A stretch of DNA of 44,256 bases from Desulfobacca_B sp046538075. GTDB lineage: Bacteria; Desulfobacterota; Desulfobaccia; Desulfobaccales; Desulfobaccaceae. The position numbers and the translations under genes were made by a program. Below, in pieces: positions 8,274 to 16,508 of this stretch (position 1 is its first letter; each line of letters opens with the position of its first letter). A model generated the notes under the pieces. It searched no databases, had not been told where the DNA came from, and saw nothing but the letters and a program-made list of their open reading frames with translations. The stretch lies in NCBI GenBank assembly GCA_046538075.1, contig JBKHJN010000023.1, positions 1 through 44,256 of the forward strand. Direction: 5' to 3'.

Positions 8274-9355
8274 CTGATCTTCTCTACTGTTTCAGAACGC
8301 GGGAATGAGCCCATAATTTTGAAGAACACACTCAAGCGCTCCATTTCTGCCAGGCATCCTTGGACCGGCTCTTCCTCCCCATGGCCGTCCAGATCCACAA
8401 AAAAGAGATAGCGCCAGGCCACGGTCTTAATGGGGCGGGAAACGATCCGGGTCATGTTAATGCGCCGTTCGGCCAGCGGCCGTAACATATTATACAATGC
8501 CCCGGGCACATCATCGACCCCAAAGATCATGGAGGTCTTGTCGGCTCCGGTTTGACCCTGACTTTGGGGGCCGATAATAAAGAAGTGGGTGGCATTGCCC
8601 CGATGATTCTCAATGCGGGGTTCGACCACCCTGAGGTCATAGAGGGATGCTGCAAAAGAACTGGCAATAGCCGCGGAGTTGGGATTTTGGGCGGCCTTCT
8701 GAGCCGCCACTCCGGTGGAGCGCACATCCATGACCGGGATTTCCGGCAGGTTGGCCCGCAGCCACTGCCGGCATTGGGCAAAGGCCTGCGGATGGGTGTA
8801 GATTATCTCAATATCCTGGCGCTGACCGGTGCGAGAGATCAGATCATGAGAAATCTCCAGGTAGATCTCTCCACAGACCTTGAGCGGCGTCTGCACAAAT
8901 AGATCCAGGGTATCGTTGACTACTCCCTCGGTGGAATTTTCAATGGGTACCACTCCCAAATGGTACTTGCCTTTTTCCACTTCAAAAAATACATCCTGGA
9001 TAGTGGGCAACGGACCGAACTGACTGCTACGGCCAAATCTTTTAATCGCCGCCAGATGGGTAAAGGTGGCCTCGGGCCCTAAAAAGGCCACCTTCAAGGG
9101 TATCTGGATCTGCCGGGCGGCGGAGATGATCTCCCGGAAAATGTTATTTAAAGCCTCCGGGCTCAGCGGCCCGGTATTGCATTGTTGTAGATGAGCCAAG
9201 ACCTGCTGTTCCCGTTCCGGGTCCAGGGTCTCCAGGCTCTGCTGATTTTTAATCTCGCCGATGGCCTTAGCTAACGCCTGCCGTTGATTGAGCAGGGAGA
9301 CCAATTGCTCATCGAGGGAGTCAATCTGCTGCCGTAAGGTTTGCTTGTCGGTCAT
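8270..9355 (-). CDS. pheA: Bifunctional chorismate mutase / prephenate dehydratase
   Basis: A 361-residue P-protein converting chorismate to prephenate and then to phenylpyruvate, for phenylalanine. The N-terminal AroQ-type chorismate mutase helix (LRQQIDSLDEQLVSLLNQRQ) is followed by the dehydratase domain (KVAFLGPEATFTHLAA; IENSTEGVVNDTLDLF) and a C-terminal ACT domain (GALYNMLRPLAERRINMTRI, then SRPIKTVAWRYLFFVDL) that binds Phe for feedback. It starts 3 bases after aroB' and overlaps aroD. Having a Phe-specific branch enzyme inside the common-pathway operon fits the Phe/Tyr-rich leader peptide upstream. Confidence 0.95.
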   Translation of the reverse strand: MTDKQTLRQQIDSLDEQLVSLLNQRQALAKAIGEIKNQQSLETLDPEREQQVLAHLQQCNTGPLSPEALNNIFREIISAARQIQIPLKVAFLGPEATFTHLAAIKRFGRSSQFGPLPTIQDVFFEVEKGKYHLGVVPIENSTEGVVNDTLDLFVQTPLKVCGEIYLEISHDLISRTGQRQDIEIIYTHPQAFAQCRQWLRANLPEIPVMDVRSTGVAAQKAAQNPNSAAIASSFAASLYDLRVVEPRIENHRGNATHFFIIGPQSQGQTGADKTSMIFGVDDVPGALYNMLRPLAERRINMTRIVSRPIKTVAWRYLFFVDLDGHGEEEPVQGCLAEMERLSVFFKIMGSFPRSETVEKIS

Positions 9356-9358
9356 GGT

Positions 9359-10351
9359 TTATTTCTCAATTATGGTTTCACTGACCTTATAGCCGAAATG
9401 GCGGCCGGCCTCTTCCAGCGCCACCAGCACCTCATCACCAGGCTTAAGATGGACTACTGAGACCGCCTCGCCCCCTGGTTGGGTGAGTCGGATGGTCTCA
9501 GCATTCTGGACCACGGTGCTGAATTCCTGCCCCGCACAACTGGCAGCAATCAGCATCAACGGCCGTTTTTCCAATTTAATGCGCCCTACCACTGCCGGCA
9601 GGGTGCGGCCGGTATGGTTGACGATCAGCACTTCATCGCCGGCGGCCAGTTCCCCTAAATAGCGGGTTTTGCCCTCCGGAACCCGAATGTAAGCATGAAC
9701 CGGACCGGCGTTTACCCGAAAGGGCCGGGGCGCCACATAGGGGTTTTCCAAAGATTCGGCGTGGACCAGGAACAGAGCCGCGGAAGAGTTGCCGATCAGC
9801 ATACCCTCCCCTTTGCCCATGTTGGTGCAGCTATCCACACAGACCCGATCCCCCATACCCAAGGGCTTGACCTGGGTAATCTGGGCCACGCTTAATTCTA
9901 CCGGCGGCGAGATCTCCTTCACCACCCGCAAAATCTTTTTTAATTCCGACATTTCGGGAGCAGTAATCACCACCCCATCGACGCCCCGCTCTAAGATCCC
10001 CAAAAAGGTGCGGGCGTCTTCAGCATTGGTAACCTCGACAAAAAGATTAGTGGTGCGGGCCACCAGGTTTTCCAGGGGAATGATGGTCCAATCGGAGCAT
10101 TGCACAATCACCGGGCTACTCTGAGAAAGTCGAATGACCTCCGCTTCGTCTTCCATGCTGGTCAGAGTTATAGTCTGGACGTCCTGCCCGGGGATCAGAT
10201 CGCCATCCGGAGCAACTACCTGGATCCGACCCAAGGCCCGGACCTCCTCGGCATAGCCCTCAGGCACCAGCACCGCGTCCGCCCCGCCTTCCAGTGCGGT
10301 AGTGACCCGGTTTTTATCCCAGGGATCAACCTTTACCCATGCCTGTTTCAT
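9359..10351 (-). CDS. aroB': 3-dehydroquinate synthase II (archaeal-type AroB')
   Basis: A 330-residue enzyme of the 3-dehydroquinate synthase II family (the Methanocaldococcus MJ1249 type), which oxidatively deaminates and cyclises 2-amino-3,7-dideoxy-D-threo-hept-6-ulosonate to 3-dehydroquinate with NAD. It replaces ordinary AroB. Recognisable stretches are the start MKQAWVKVDPWDKN, MGDRVCVDSCTNMGKGEGML and the C-terminal KPGDEVLVALEEAGRHFG. The ATG at 10351 is chosen because it matches the family N-terminus, and a longer in-frame start at 10471 would overlap the preceding gene. It follows aroA' by 16 bases. Confidence 0.93.
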   Translation of the reverse strand: MKQAWVKVDPWDKNRVTTALEGGADAVLVPEGYAEEVRALGRIQVVAPDGDLIPGQDVQTITLTSMEDEAEVIRLSQSSPVIVQCSDWTIIPLENLVARTTNLFVEVTNAEDARTFLGILERGVDGVVITAPEMSELKKILRVVKEISPPVELSVAQITQVKPLGMGDRVCVDSCTNMGKGEGMLIGNSSAALFLVHAESLENPYVAPRPFRVNAGPVHAYIRVPEGKTRYLGELAAGDEVLIVNHTGRTLPAVVGRIKLEKRPLMLIAASCAGQEFSTVVQNAETIRLTQPGGEAVSVVHLKPGDEVLVALEEAGRHFGYKVSETIIEK

Positions 10352-10367
10352 TTTCAGCCTCCAACCA

Positions 10368-11162
10368 TCAAGTTTGCAGAAACGACAGGGCCTCTTCCAC
10401 CGTGCTGTTTTCATGCACCAACAAACTGATGGCCCCGACCATGCGAGTGGGATCGCGGTGTTGAAACACATTGCGGCCGATGGACACCCCGGCGCCGCCG
10501 GCTTCGATGGAGCCTTTAACCATCTCTAGAATGTCTCGATCCGAGGTCATCTTGGGACCGCCGGCAATCAATACCGGCACCGGACAGCCAGCCACCACCT
10601 CCCGGAAGGTTTCCACTGAACCGGTATAGGAGACCTTGACGATATCAGCCCCCAACTCTGCCCCTAGCCGAGCGGCATGCTTGATGACGCCGGGTTCGAA
10701 CTCATCTGAGATTTTTTCGCCCCGGGGATAGACCATGGCCAACAGCGGCATGCCCCAATCATGGGCACTATGGGAAATCTGGCCCAGATCGGTCAGCATA
10801 TCCCGCTCCATGCCGTTGCCGATATTGACGTGAATAGAAACGGCATCAGCCCCCAGCTTAATGGCCTCCTCAACGCTGCAGACCAGGGTCTTAGCGTGCG
10901 GAAAAGGCGACAGACTGGTGGAGCCCGATAAATGGATAATCAGGCCCACATCCCGGCCCCGGCGGCGGTGGCCGGTCCCGACCAGACCTTTGTGGATGAC
11001 AATGGCATTGGCGCCGCCCAGGGCTACCTGATCGACGGTGGTCTTCATGTCAATCAGGCCTTCGACGGGACCGATGGTTACTCCATGATCCATCGGCACC
11101 ACCACAGTGCGGCCGGTCTCCCGGTTAATAATCCGTTCCAAGCGAATCTGTTTGCCAATCAT
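10368..11162 (-). CDS. aroA': 2-amino-3,7-dideoxy-D-threo-hept-6-ulosonate synthase (AroA')
   Basis: A 264-residue class I aldolase of the DhnA/FBA family that condenses aspartate semialdehyde with a deoxyketohexose phosphate, the DKFP entry to the shikimate pathway, in place of DAHP synthase. Catalytic features are PMDHG (D25), the Tyr in MVYPRGEK (Y145) and the Schiff-base Lys in DIVKVSYTG (K176). A phosphate-binding segment reads GGPKMTS. The pairing with aroB' directly downstream makes assignment to this role rather than to fructose-bisphosphate aldolase secure. It is the first structural gene after the attenuator, with a GAGGAG ribosome site near 11170. Confidence 0.93.
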   Translation of the reverse strand: MIGKQIRLERIINRETGRTVVVPMDHGVTIGPVEGLIDMKTTVDQVALGGANAIVIHKGLVGTGHRRRGRDVGLIIHLSGSTSLSPFPHAKTLVCSVEEAIKLGADAVSIHVNIGNGMERDMLTDLGQISHSAHDWGMPLLAMVYPRGEKISDEFEPGVIKHAARLGAELGADIVKVSYTGSVETFREVVAGCPVPVLIAGGPKMTSDRDILEMVKGSIEAGGAGVSIGRNVFQHRDPTRMVGAISLLVHENSTVEEALSFLQT

Positions 11163-11219
11163 CAGTTCTCCTCCTCGAGCCGGAATCTGGTAGCCAGGTC
11201 AGCCACGGCCTGGAACAAT

Positions 11220-11257
11220 AAAAAAGCCGTGGTCGCCTGCGCTGCGCCACGGCTTTT
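11220..11257 (-). terminator. Attenuator terminator in the aro operon leader
   Basis: On the minus strand, an 11-base-pair stem AAAAGCCGTGG / CCACGGCTTTT (plus-strand 11247-11257 and 11222-11232) closes a 14-base loop that can extend by CGC/GCG, and runs straight into six U residues (11225-11220). It lies between the leader peptide and aroA', not at an operon end. Its 5' arm overlaps a segment that can pair with an upstream sequence instead, which marks it as an attenuator rather than a simple terminator. Confidence 0.88.
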
Positions 11258-11390
11258 AAAAGTCCTTGTTTTTATTTGCTATTCACTTTTAAAAGTCGAG
11301 GCACAGGTCCAGGGGCTAAAGTAGTAATAAAAGCTAAAGTTTCTCCCGGCCCCATCGGCGTTCATGTGCGCCTTTTCCCTCGACTTTTTT
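11251..11390 (-). promoter_or_regulatory. Attenuator pairing segments 1, 2 and 3
   Basis: Three mutually exclusive pairings are visible on the minus strand. Segment 1 (11390-11378, AAAAGTCGAGG) pairs perfectly over 11 bases with segment 2 (11301-11291, CCTCGACTTTT). Segment 2 with its extension CTTTTAAAAGT can instead pair over 11 bases with segment 3 (11264-11254, ACTTTTAAAAG). Segment 3 also supplies the 5' arm of the terminator. A ribosome stalled in the aromatic run frees segment 2 to hold segment 3 (antitermination). A ribosome reaching the leader stop covers segment 2, so the terminator forms. Without translation 1:2 forms, also giving termination. Confidence 0.82.
11279..11365 (-). CDS. 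Aromatic amino acid leader peptide (attenuator)
   Basis: A 28-codon ORF from ATG 11365 to TAG 11281-11279, preceded by AAAAGG five bases before the ATG. Codons 10-19 read Phe-Ser-Phe-Tyr-Tyr-Tyr-Phe-Ser-Pro-Trp, with another Phe at codon 25, so all three aromatic amino acids are sensed within ten codons. This is the pattern of trp/phe leader peptides: ribosome pausing at scarce charged tRNA decides between antiterminator and terminator. The product itself probably has no function. Its stop codon lies six bases past pairing segment 2 and 22 bases before the terminator stem, the correct geometry. Confidence 0.9.
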   Translation of the reverse strand: MNADGAGRNFSFYYYFSPWTCASTFKSE

Positions 11391-11401
11391 ATTAATCATG
11401 C

Positions 11402-11430
11402 AATTAATCAGAATTTCACTAAGGTGTCAA
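11402..11430 (-). promoter_or_regulatory. Promoter of the aro operon
   Basis: On the minus strand TTGACA (11430-11425), a 17-base spacer and TTAATT (11407-11402). Transcription would start near 11395, just upstream of pairing segment 1, giving a leader of about 230 bases before aroA'. Confidence 0.7.
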
Positions 11431-11496
11431 GGAAAAATTCATCCGGCCGAAATTTTTCCCCCTCTGTTCAAAGAACCATCCCCAGCAGGGAAAAAC

Positions 11497-11526
11497 TTGG
11501 AAATATAAAAATATATGTTATATAAG
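11497..11526 (+). promoter_or_regulatory. Probable carA promoter
   Basis: TTGGAA (11497-11502) and ATATAA/TATAAG (11520-11526) at 17-18 bases spacing, in an AT-rich stretch about 45 bases before the carA start. It is divergent from the aro promoter about 70 bases away. Confidence 0.45.
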
Positions 11527-11571
11527 TCTGTTTGAATACCTATTAATTTAAATTTATTGGTTAACCAGTTA

Positions 11572-12696
11572 ATGAAAGCACTTTTGGCCTTGGAGGATGG
11601 TCTGGTCTTAAGGGGCCGCTCCTTTACCGGTCCGGGGGAAGCCACCGGGGAGGTGGTCTTCAACACTTCTATGACCGGCTATCAGGAGATTCTCACTGAT
11701 CCATCCTACAAGGGGCAGATCGTCACCATGACCTATCCGCTGATGGGCAACTACGGCGTCAATTTCGAGGATATTGAGTCCTCCCGGGTCCAGGCAGAGG
11801 GTTTCATCGTCAAAGAGTACCACCCCTACCCTGCCAACTGGCGCACCCAAGGCGACCTGGCTGACTATCTGCAACAAAATGGCGTCCTGGGCATTGAAGG
11901 CATCGATACCCGGGCGCTGACCAAGCGCCTCAGAGAAGTCGGGGCCATGCGCGGCTTGATCTCCACCGAGGATCTGGAGCCGGAATCACTGATCCGCCGA
12001 GCCCGGCAACTGCCCCGGATGGAAGGCCTGGATCTGGTCAGGTATGTCACCTGTGCTGCACCCTACTGGTGGCCGGAGGCTGCGGCGATGCAATCACCTG
12101 CCCTGGAGCTGCCTGCCCTCTGGGCGCAGCGCCGCAACCCCAAGATCATCGCCTATGATTTCGGCATCAAGTTCAATATCCTGCGCCGCCTGGCCCAACG
12201 GGGGTTAGAAATCCTGGTGGTCCCGGCCATGACCCCCGCCGCAGAGGTCCTGGCCCTGGAGCCTGCCGGCATTGTCCTGAGCAATGGTCCCGGCGACCCG
12301 GCAGTAGTCACCTATGGTATTGACAATGCCCGCCAGTGCCTGGGAGCAAAGCCGTTGTTCGGTATCTGCCTGGGGCACCAGCTCCTGGGCCTGGCCCTGG
12401 GCGGGCGCACCTTCAAGCTCAAGTTTGGCCACCGCGGGGCGAACCAGCCGGTGAAGAATCTGCTCACCGGCCGGGTGGAGATCACCTCCCAGAACCACGG
12501 CTTTGCGGTCGACATCGATTCCATCCCCGACCCGGAGGTGGAGCTGACCCACATCAACCTCAATGACGGCACCCTGGAGGGACTGCGCCACCGCCGCCTT
12601 CCGGCCTTTTCGGTCCAGTACCACCCGGAAGCCAGCCCCGGCCCCCATGATGCTGGTTATCTTTTTGATGAATTTATTAGGATGTTAAAATATTAG
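11572..12696 (+). CDS. carA: Carbamoyl-phosphate synthase small (glutaminase) subunit
   Basis: A 374-residue subunit that hydrolyses glutamine and channels ammonia to CarB for carbamoyl phosphate (pyrimidines, arginine). The start MKALLALEDGLVLRG is the usual family N-terminus, so ATG 11572 is preferred to the in-frame TTG at 11557, though no good ribosome site precedes either. The N-terminal CPSase domain (EVVFNTSMTGYQEILTDPSY) is followed by a class I glutamine amidotransferase domain with the nucleophile elbow FGICLGHQLLGLALGG and the His-Glu pair in QYHPEASPGP. carB follows after 205 bases that hold a repeat element. Confidence 0.96.
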   Translation: MKALLALEDGLVLRGRSFTGPGEATGEVVFNTSMTGYQEILTDPSYKGQIVTMTYPLMGNYGVNFEDIESSRVQAEGFIVKEYHPYPANWRTQGDLADYLQQNGVLGIEGIDTRALTKRLREVGAMRGLISTEDLEPESLIRRARQLPRMEGLDLVRYVTCAAPYWWPEAAAMQSPALELPALWAQRRNPKIIAYDFGIKFNILRRLAQRGLEILVVPAMTPAAEVLALEPAGIVLSNGPGDPAVVTYGIDNARQCLGAKPLFGICLGHQLLGLALGGRTFKLKFGHRGANQPVKNLLTGRVEITSQNHGFAVDIDSIPDPEVELTHINLNDGTLEGLRHRRLPAFSVQYHPEASPGPHDAGYLFDEFIRMLKY

Positions 12697-12812
12697 TCCG
12701 AGCATTTAAAAGGTTAATTTGAGGGGAGGGCCGGGGTTTGCGACCCCTGGCCCTCTCTCCCGAGAGCTGTTTTTCCTAACCCCAATTCATTTATTTTATG
12801 ATCTGAGTAATA
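12694..12812 (+). repeat. MITE-like inverted repeat, copy A
   Basis: Begins at the carA stop with TAGTCCGAGCATTTAAAAGG and ends ATGATCTGAGTAATA. Its ends are imperfect inverted repeats (GAGCATTTAAAAGGTTAATT against the complement of ATTTATTTTATGATCTGAG). Inside is a GC-rich hairpin, AGGGCCGGGG...CCCCTGGCCCT. Related copies lie at 16170-16314 and, inverted, 17375-17482. It encodes nothing. Confidence 0.72.
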
Positions 12813-12901
12813 ATATTGTATCTTAGTCTGGGTTACTCATAGCGGTTGCATCGCCGTTACCAAAGTTCAAGAAAAAATATCAATCTATAAATCAACAGTC
12901 T

Positions 12902-15900
12902 ATGCCCAAACGTATTGATATTAAAAAGATTCTGATCATTGGCTCCGGGCCGATCATCATCAGCCAGGGCTGTGAGTTTGACTATTCCGGCACCCAGGCC
13001 TGCAAGGCCCTGAAAGAAGAAGGCTATCAGGTGGTGCTGATCAACTCCAATCCGGCGACCATCATGACCGACCCGGAGATGGCGGACCGCACCTATATCG
13101 AGCCCATTACCCCGGAGATGGTGGCCCAGGTGATCGCCCGGGAGCGCCCCGAGGCCCTGCTTCCCACCCTGGGGGGCCAGACCGGGCTGAACTGCGCCGT
13201 GGCCGTGGCCGAGACCGGCATCCTGGAACGCTATGGGGTAGAGATGATCGGGGCCAAACCAGAGGTCATCAAAAAGGCCGAAGACCGGGAGTTGTTTCGG
13301 GACGCCATGGCCCAGATCGGCCTCAGGGTACCCAAAAGCGTCATTGTGCGGACCCTGAAGGAGGCCCTGGCCGCAGTCCCCGAATTGGGTTACCCGATCA
13401 TTGTGCGCCCCAGCTTTACCCTGGGAGGCACCGGCGGCGGCATCGCCTACAACCTGGAGGATCTGGAGTTGCTATCGGCCCAGGGGCTAGAGGCCAGCAT
13501 GATCCAGGAAGTGATGCTGGAAGAGTCGGCGCTGGGCTGGAAGGAATTCGAGCTGGAGGTCATGCGGGATTTTGCCGACAATGTGGTGATCATCTGCTCT
13601 ATTGAGAACCTCGACCCCATGGGGGTGCACACCGGCGACTCCATTACCGTGGCTCCAGCCCAGACCCTGAGCGATCGGGAATACCAGCAGATGCGGGATG
13701 CCGCCATCGCCATCATGCGGGAGATCGGGGTCGAAACCGGCGGCTCCAACATCCAGTTCGCCCTCCATCCCCAGACCGGGGAGATGGTAGTGATCGAAAT
13801 GAACCCCCGGGTGTCCCGGTCATCGGCCCTGGCCTCCAAGGCCACCGGCTTCCCCATTGCCAAGATCGCCGCCAAGCTGGCGGTCGGCTTTACCCTGGAC
13901 GAAATTCGCAATGATATCACCCGGGAAACCTTTGCTTCCTTTGAACCCACCATCGATTATTGCGTGGTCAAGATCCCCCGCTGGACCTTCGAGAAATTCC
14001 CCGGAGCCGAAGATCTGCTCACCACTTCGATGAAGTCGGTGGGGGAAGTCATGGCTATCGGCCGGACCTTCAAGGAAGCGCTCCAGAAGGGCCTGCGCTC
14101 TCTGGAAATCTCCCGCTTCGGCCTGGGCGCGGACGGCCGGGACCAGCCTCTGCTGGCACCTGAGGAATTACGCCTAAAATTGCGGGTTCCCAATTCCCAG
14201 CGCCTGTTTTACCTGCGCCAGGCCTTCCAGCAGGGCTTAAAAGTAGAGGAGGTTTATGAGCTTACCAAGATAGATCCCTGGTTTTTATATCAGATCCGGG
14301 ACCTGGTCCATTTTTCTGAAGAATTGGCTAATTTCGGAATCTTACGCCGGCAAGGCCGGGGGCAAGAACAAATGGGGGATATGCTGGACCAGGCCAAGGC
14401 GTACGGCTTTTCTGACGTCCAACTGGCGCACCTCTGGGGCGGGAATGAACTCCAGATGCAGCAGTTGCGGGAAGGTTACAACCTGCGGCCGGTTTACAAG
14501 CTGGTCGACACCTGCGCCGCCGAATTCGAGGCTTATACCCCTTATTATTATTCTACTTATGAAATCGAAGATGAAAGCCGTCCTACAAAGAGGGACAAGG
14601 TGATGATCCTGGGGGGCGGCCCCAACCGCATCGGCCAGGGCATTGAGTTCGATTATTGCTGCTGCCAGGCGGCCTTTGCTCTGAAAGAGATGGGCGTCGA
14701 GTCGATAATGGTGAACTCCAACCCGGAGACCGTCAGTACCGATTATGATACCTCGGATAAACTCTACTTCGAGCCTCTGACCCGGGAAGATGTGTTGAAT
14801 ATTATCGCCGCTGAGCAGCCTTCGGGAGTGATTGTGCAATTTGGCGGCCAGACCCCCTTGAATTTGGCCGTGCCCCTGGCCCAGGCCGGAGCGCCGATCC
14901 TGGGTACCAGCCCCGATGCCATTGATCGGGCCGAGAACCGGGAGCGGTTCCAGGCCCTGTTGGGCAAGTTGGGGCTGAAGCAGCCGGCCAATGGTGCCGC
15001 CACCAGCAATGCCCAGGCCCTGGACATCGCCCAGAGGATCGGCTATCCGGTGTTGGTCCGCCCCTCTTATGTGCTGGGCGGCCGGGCCATGCAGATCGTC
15101 GCCGATGATCAGGCCCTGGCCAATTTCATGAGCTGGGCTCTGGAAGTTTCTCCCCAACAGCCGGTGCTGATCGATAAATTCTTAGAAGACGCCATTGAGG
15201 TGGACGTCGATGCCATTGCCGATGGCGAGCGGACGGTGATCGGCGGCATCATGGAACATATTGAGGAAGCCGGAATCCACTCCGGCGATTCCGCCTGTGT
15301 TTTGCCCCCGTACTCGATCGGGGCCGCGGTGCTGGAGGAGATCAAGGCCCAGACCCGGCTTTTGGCCCGGGAGTTGGGGGTGGTGGGGCTGCTCAACATC
15401 CAGTTTGCGGTCAAGGAACGGCAAGTGTACGTCCTGGAAGTCAACCCCCGGGCCTCCCGCACTGTGCCTTTTGTCAGCAAGGCCACCGCCGTGCCTCTGG
15501 CCAAGCTGGCCACCCAGGTGATATGGGGGAGGAAGTTGGCTGACCTGGGTTTCGAGGAAGAGATTCGGCCAGACTATTTTGCCATTAAAGAAGCGGTTTT
15601 CCCCTTTCGCCGCTTTCCGGGGGTCGATCCGGTCCTGGGTCCGGAGATGCGCTCCACCGGGGAAGTGATGGGCCTGGACGCCAGTTTTGAGGTTAGTTTT
15701 GCCAAATCGCAGCTGGCAGCCGGACAGCATCTGCCCCTGTGCGGGGGGCTGTTGCTCAGCATCAAGGACGCCGATAAACCCCAGCTTCCGGCCCTGGCCC
15801 ACGGTTTTCAAAAACTGGGCTTTAAATTAATCGCAACCAGGGGGACCGCTGATTATTTAGAGGACCAAGGGCTGTCAGTGGCCACGGTCAACAAGATCCG

Positions 15901-16150
15901 GGAAGGACGGCCAAATATTATCGACCTGATCAAGAGCCAGCAGATCGCGCTGGTGATCAATACTCCCCGGGGCCGTTATACCACCAGCGATTCCTATTCC
16001 ATCCGCCGGGCCGCCCTGGAATACAATATCCCTTATACCACCACGATAGCCGCGGCCAAAGCGACCCTGGAGGCCATCCGGACTTTGAAGAGCGGCCAGT
16101 TAGCCGTTAAAAGTTTGCAGGAATATCACGCTGCAGTGCGGGGCCAGTAA
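12902..16150 (+). CDS. carB: Carbamoyl-phosphate synthase large subunit
   Basis: A 1082-residue synthetase that makes carbamoyl phosphate from bicarbonate, ammonia and two ATP. The two homologous halves are evident: each begins with a pre-ATP-grasp loop (IIGSGPIIISQGCEFDYSG and ILGGGPNRIGQGIEFDYCC) and carries an ATP-grasp domain (IVRPSFTLGGTGGGIAY; LVRPSYVLGGRAMQIV) with NPRVSRSSALASKATG and NPRASRTVPFVSKATA. The C-terminal MGS-like allosteric domain (about 940-1082) ends in IRRAALEYNIPYTTT and typically binds UMP or ornithine. ATG 12902 matches the family start. The length is normal and no lesion is seen. Confidence 0.97.
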   Translation: MPKRIDIKKILIIGSGPIIISQGCEFDYSGTQACKALKEEGYQVVLINSNPATIMTDPEMADRTYIEPITPEMVAQVIARERPEALLPTLGGQTGLNCAVAVAETGILERYGVEMIGAKPEVIKKAEDRELFRDAMAQIGLRVPKSVIVRTLKEALAAVPELGYPIIVRPSFTLGGTGGGIAYNLEDLELLSAQGLEASMIQEVMLEESALGWKEFELEVMRDFADNVVIICSIENLDPMGVHTGDSITVAPAQTLSDREYQQMRDAAIAIMREIGVETGGSNIQFALHPQTGEMVVIEMNPRVSRSSALASKATGFPIAKIAAKLAVGFTLDEIRNDITRETFASFEPTIDYCVVKIPRWTFEKFPGAEDLLTTSMKSVGEVMAIGRTFKEALQKGLRSLEISRFGLGADGRDQPLLAPEELRLKLRVPNSQRLFYLRQAFQQGLKVEEVYELTKIDPWFLYQIRDLVHFSEELANFGILRRQGRGQEQMGDMLDQAKAYGFSDVQLAHLWGGNELQMQQLREGYNLRPVYKLVDTCAAEFEAYTPYYYSTYEIEDESRPTKRDKVMILGGGPNRIGQGIEFDYCCCQAAFALKEMGVESIMVNSNPETVSTDYDTSDKLYFEPLTREDVLNIIAAEQPSGVIVQFGGQTPLNLAVPLAQAGAPILGTSPDAIDRAENRERFQALLGKLGLKQPANGAATSNAQALDIAQRIGYPVLVRPSYVLGGRAMQIVADDQALANFMSWALEVSPQQPVLIDKFLEDAIEVDVDAIADGERTVIGGIMEHIEEAGIHSGDSACVLPPYSIGAAVLEEIKAQTRLLARELGVVGLLNIQFAVKERQVYVLEVNPRASRTVPFVSKATAVPLAKLATQVIWGRKLADLGFEEEIRPDYFAIKEAVFPFRRFPGVDPVLGPEMRSTGEVMGLDASFEVSFAKSQLAAGQHLPLCGGLLLSIKDADKPQLPALAHGFQKLGFKLIATRGTADYLEDQGLSVATVNKIREGRPNIIDLIKSQQIALVINTPRGRYTTSDSYSIRRAALEYNIPYTTTIAAAKATLEAIRTLKSGQLAVKSLQEYHAAVRGQ

Positions 16151-16169
16151 TTTCTGGCATGAACATTAT

Positions 16170-16314
16170 TACTGAGCATTTAAAAAGTTAATTTGAAGGT
16201 AGGGCCGGGGGACTGCCAAACCCCCCGCCCTCCCCTCAAGCTCCCCGCCCAACCCCCGCTTATGGGGTTGGGGGTGAGGGTTTGGCCCCGATTAATTTTT
16301 TCATGATCTGAGTA
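16170..16314 (+). repeat. MITE-like inverted repeat, copy B
   Basis: The longest copy, 145 bases, with the clearest ends: TACTGAGCATTTAAAAAGTT at the left and TTTTTTCATGATCTGAGTA at the right, imperfect inverted repeats of each other. The interior is G-tract then C-tract rich (GGGCCGGGGG, CCCCCCGCCCTCCCC, then a small hairpin CAACCCCCGCTTATGGGGTTG). It lies directly after carB. Confidence 0.75.
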
Positions 16315-16343
16315 GTCATTTTAAGACTGAGAAAGGTGTTTAA

Positions 16344-16508
16344 ATGTGCAAGCAGACCAACCCCCGGCCCAGTCCCAAGGCGTTTTTCACCAATCTCCAG
16401 GGTCCGCTTCCCTGGTCCACGAAATTGCGCCTGCTGTGGCGCAACAACTGGCTGAAAATCAAAACCCGCCAGAACTGCTGCGGCCATCACGGCGAGCCCG
16501 GCTGCTGA
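16344..16508 (+). CDS. Small Cys-rich protein with CCGHHGEPGC C-terminus
   Basis: A 54-residue ORF from ATG 16344, preceded by AGAAAGG at a good spacing. It is basic and tryptophan-rich in the middle (KLRLLWRNNWLKIKTRQ) and ends CCGHHGEPGC, a compact Cys/His cluster that suggests metal binding. This frame was preferred over a longer overlapping frame (16346-16660) because the latter is Pro/Arg-rich low-complexity and has no ribosome site of its own. I recall similar short proteins with a CCG-x-x-GEPGC ending in related genomes, but the function is unknown to me. Confidence 0.6.
   Translation: MCKQTNPRPSPKAFFTNLQGPLPWSTKLRLLWRNNWLKIKTRQNCCGHHGEPGC

Noticed and set aside
10352..10471. N-terminal extension of AroB'
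   Set aside because: The 40 extra residues are Cys/Trp-rich shadow of the overlapping aroA' gene; the family begins at MKQAW.
12694..12812. Simple terminator between carA and carB
   Set aside because: The hairpin lacks a U run and the same sequence with inverted ends recurs at 16170 and 17375, so a repeat element is the better reading.
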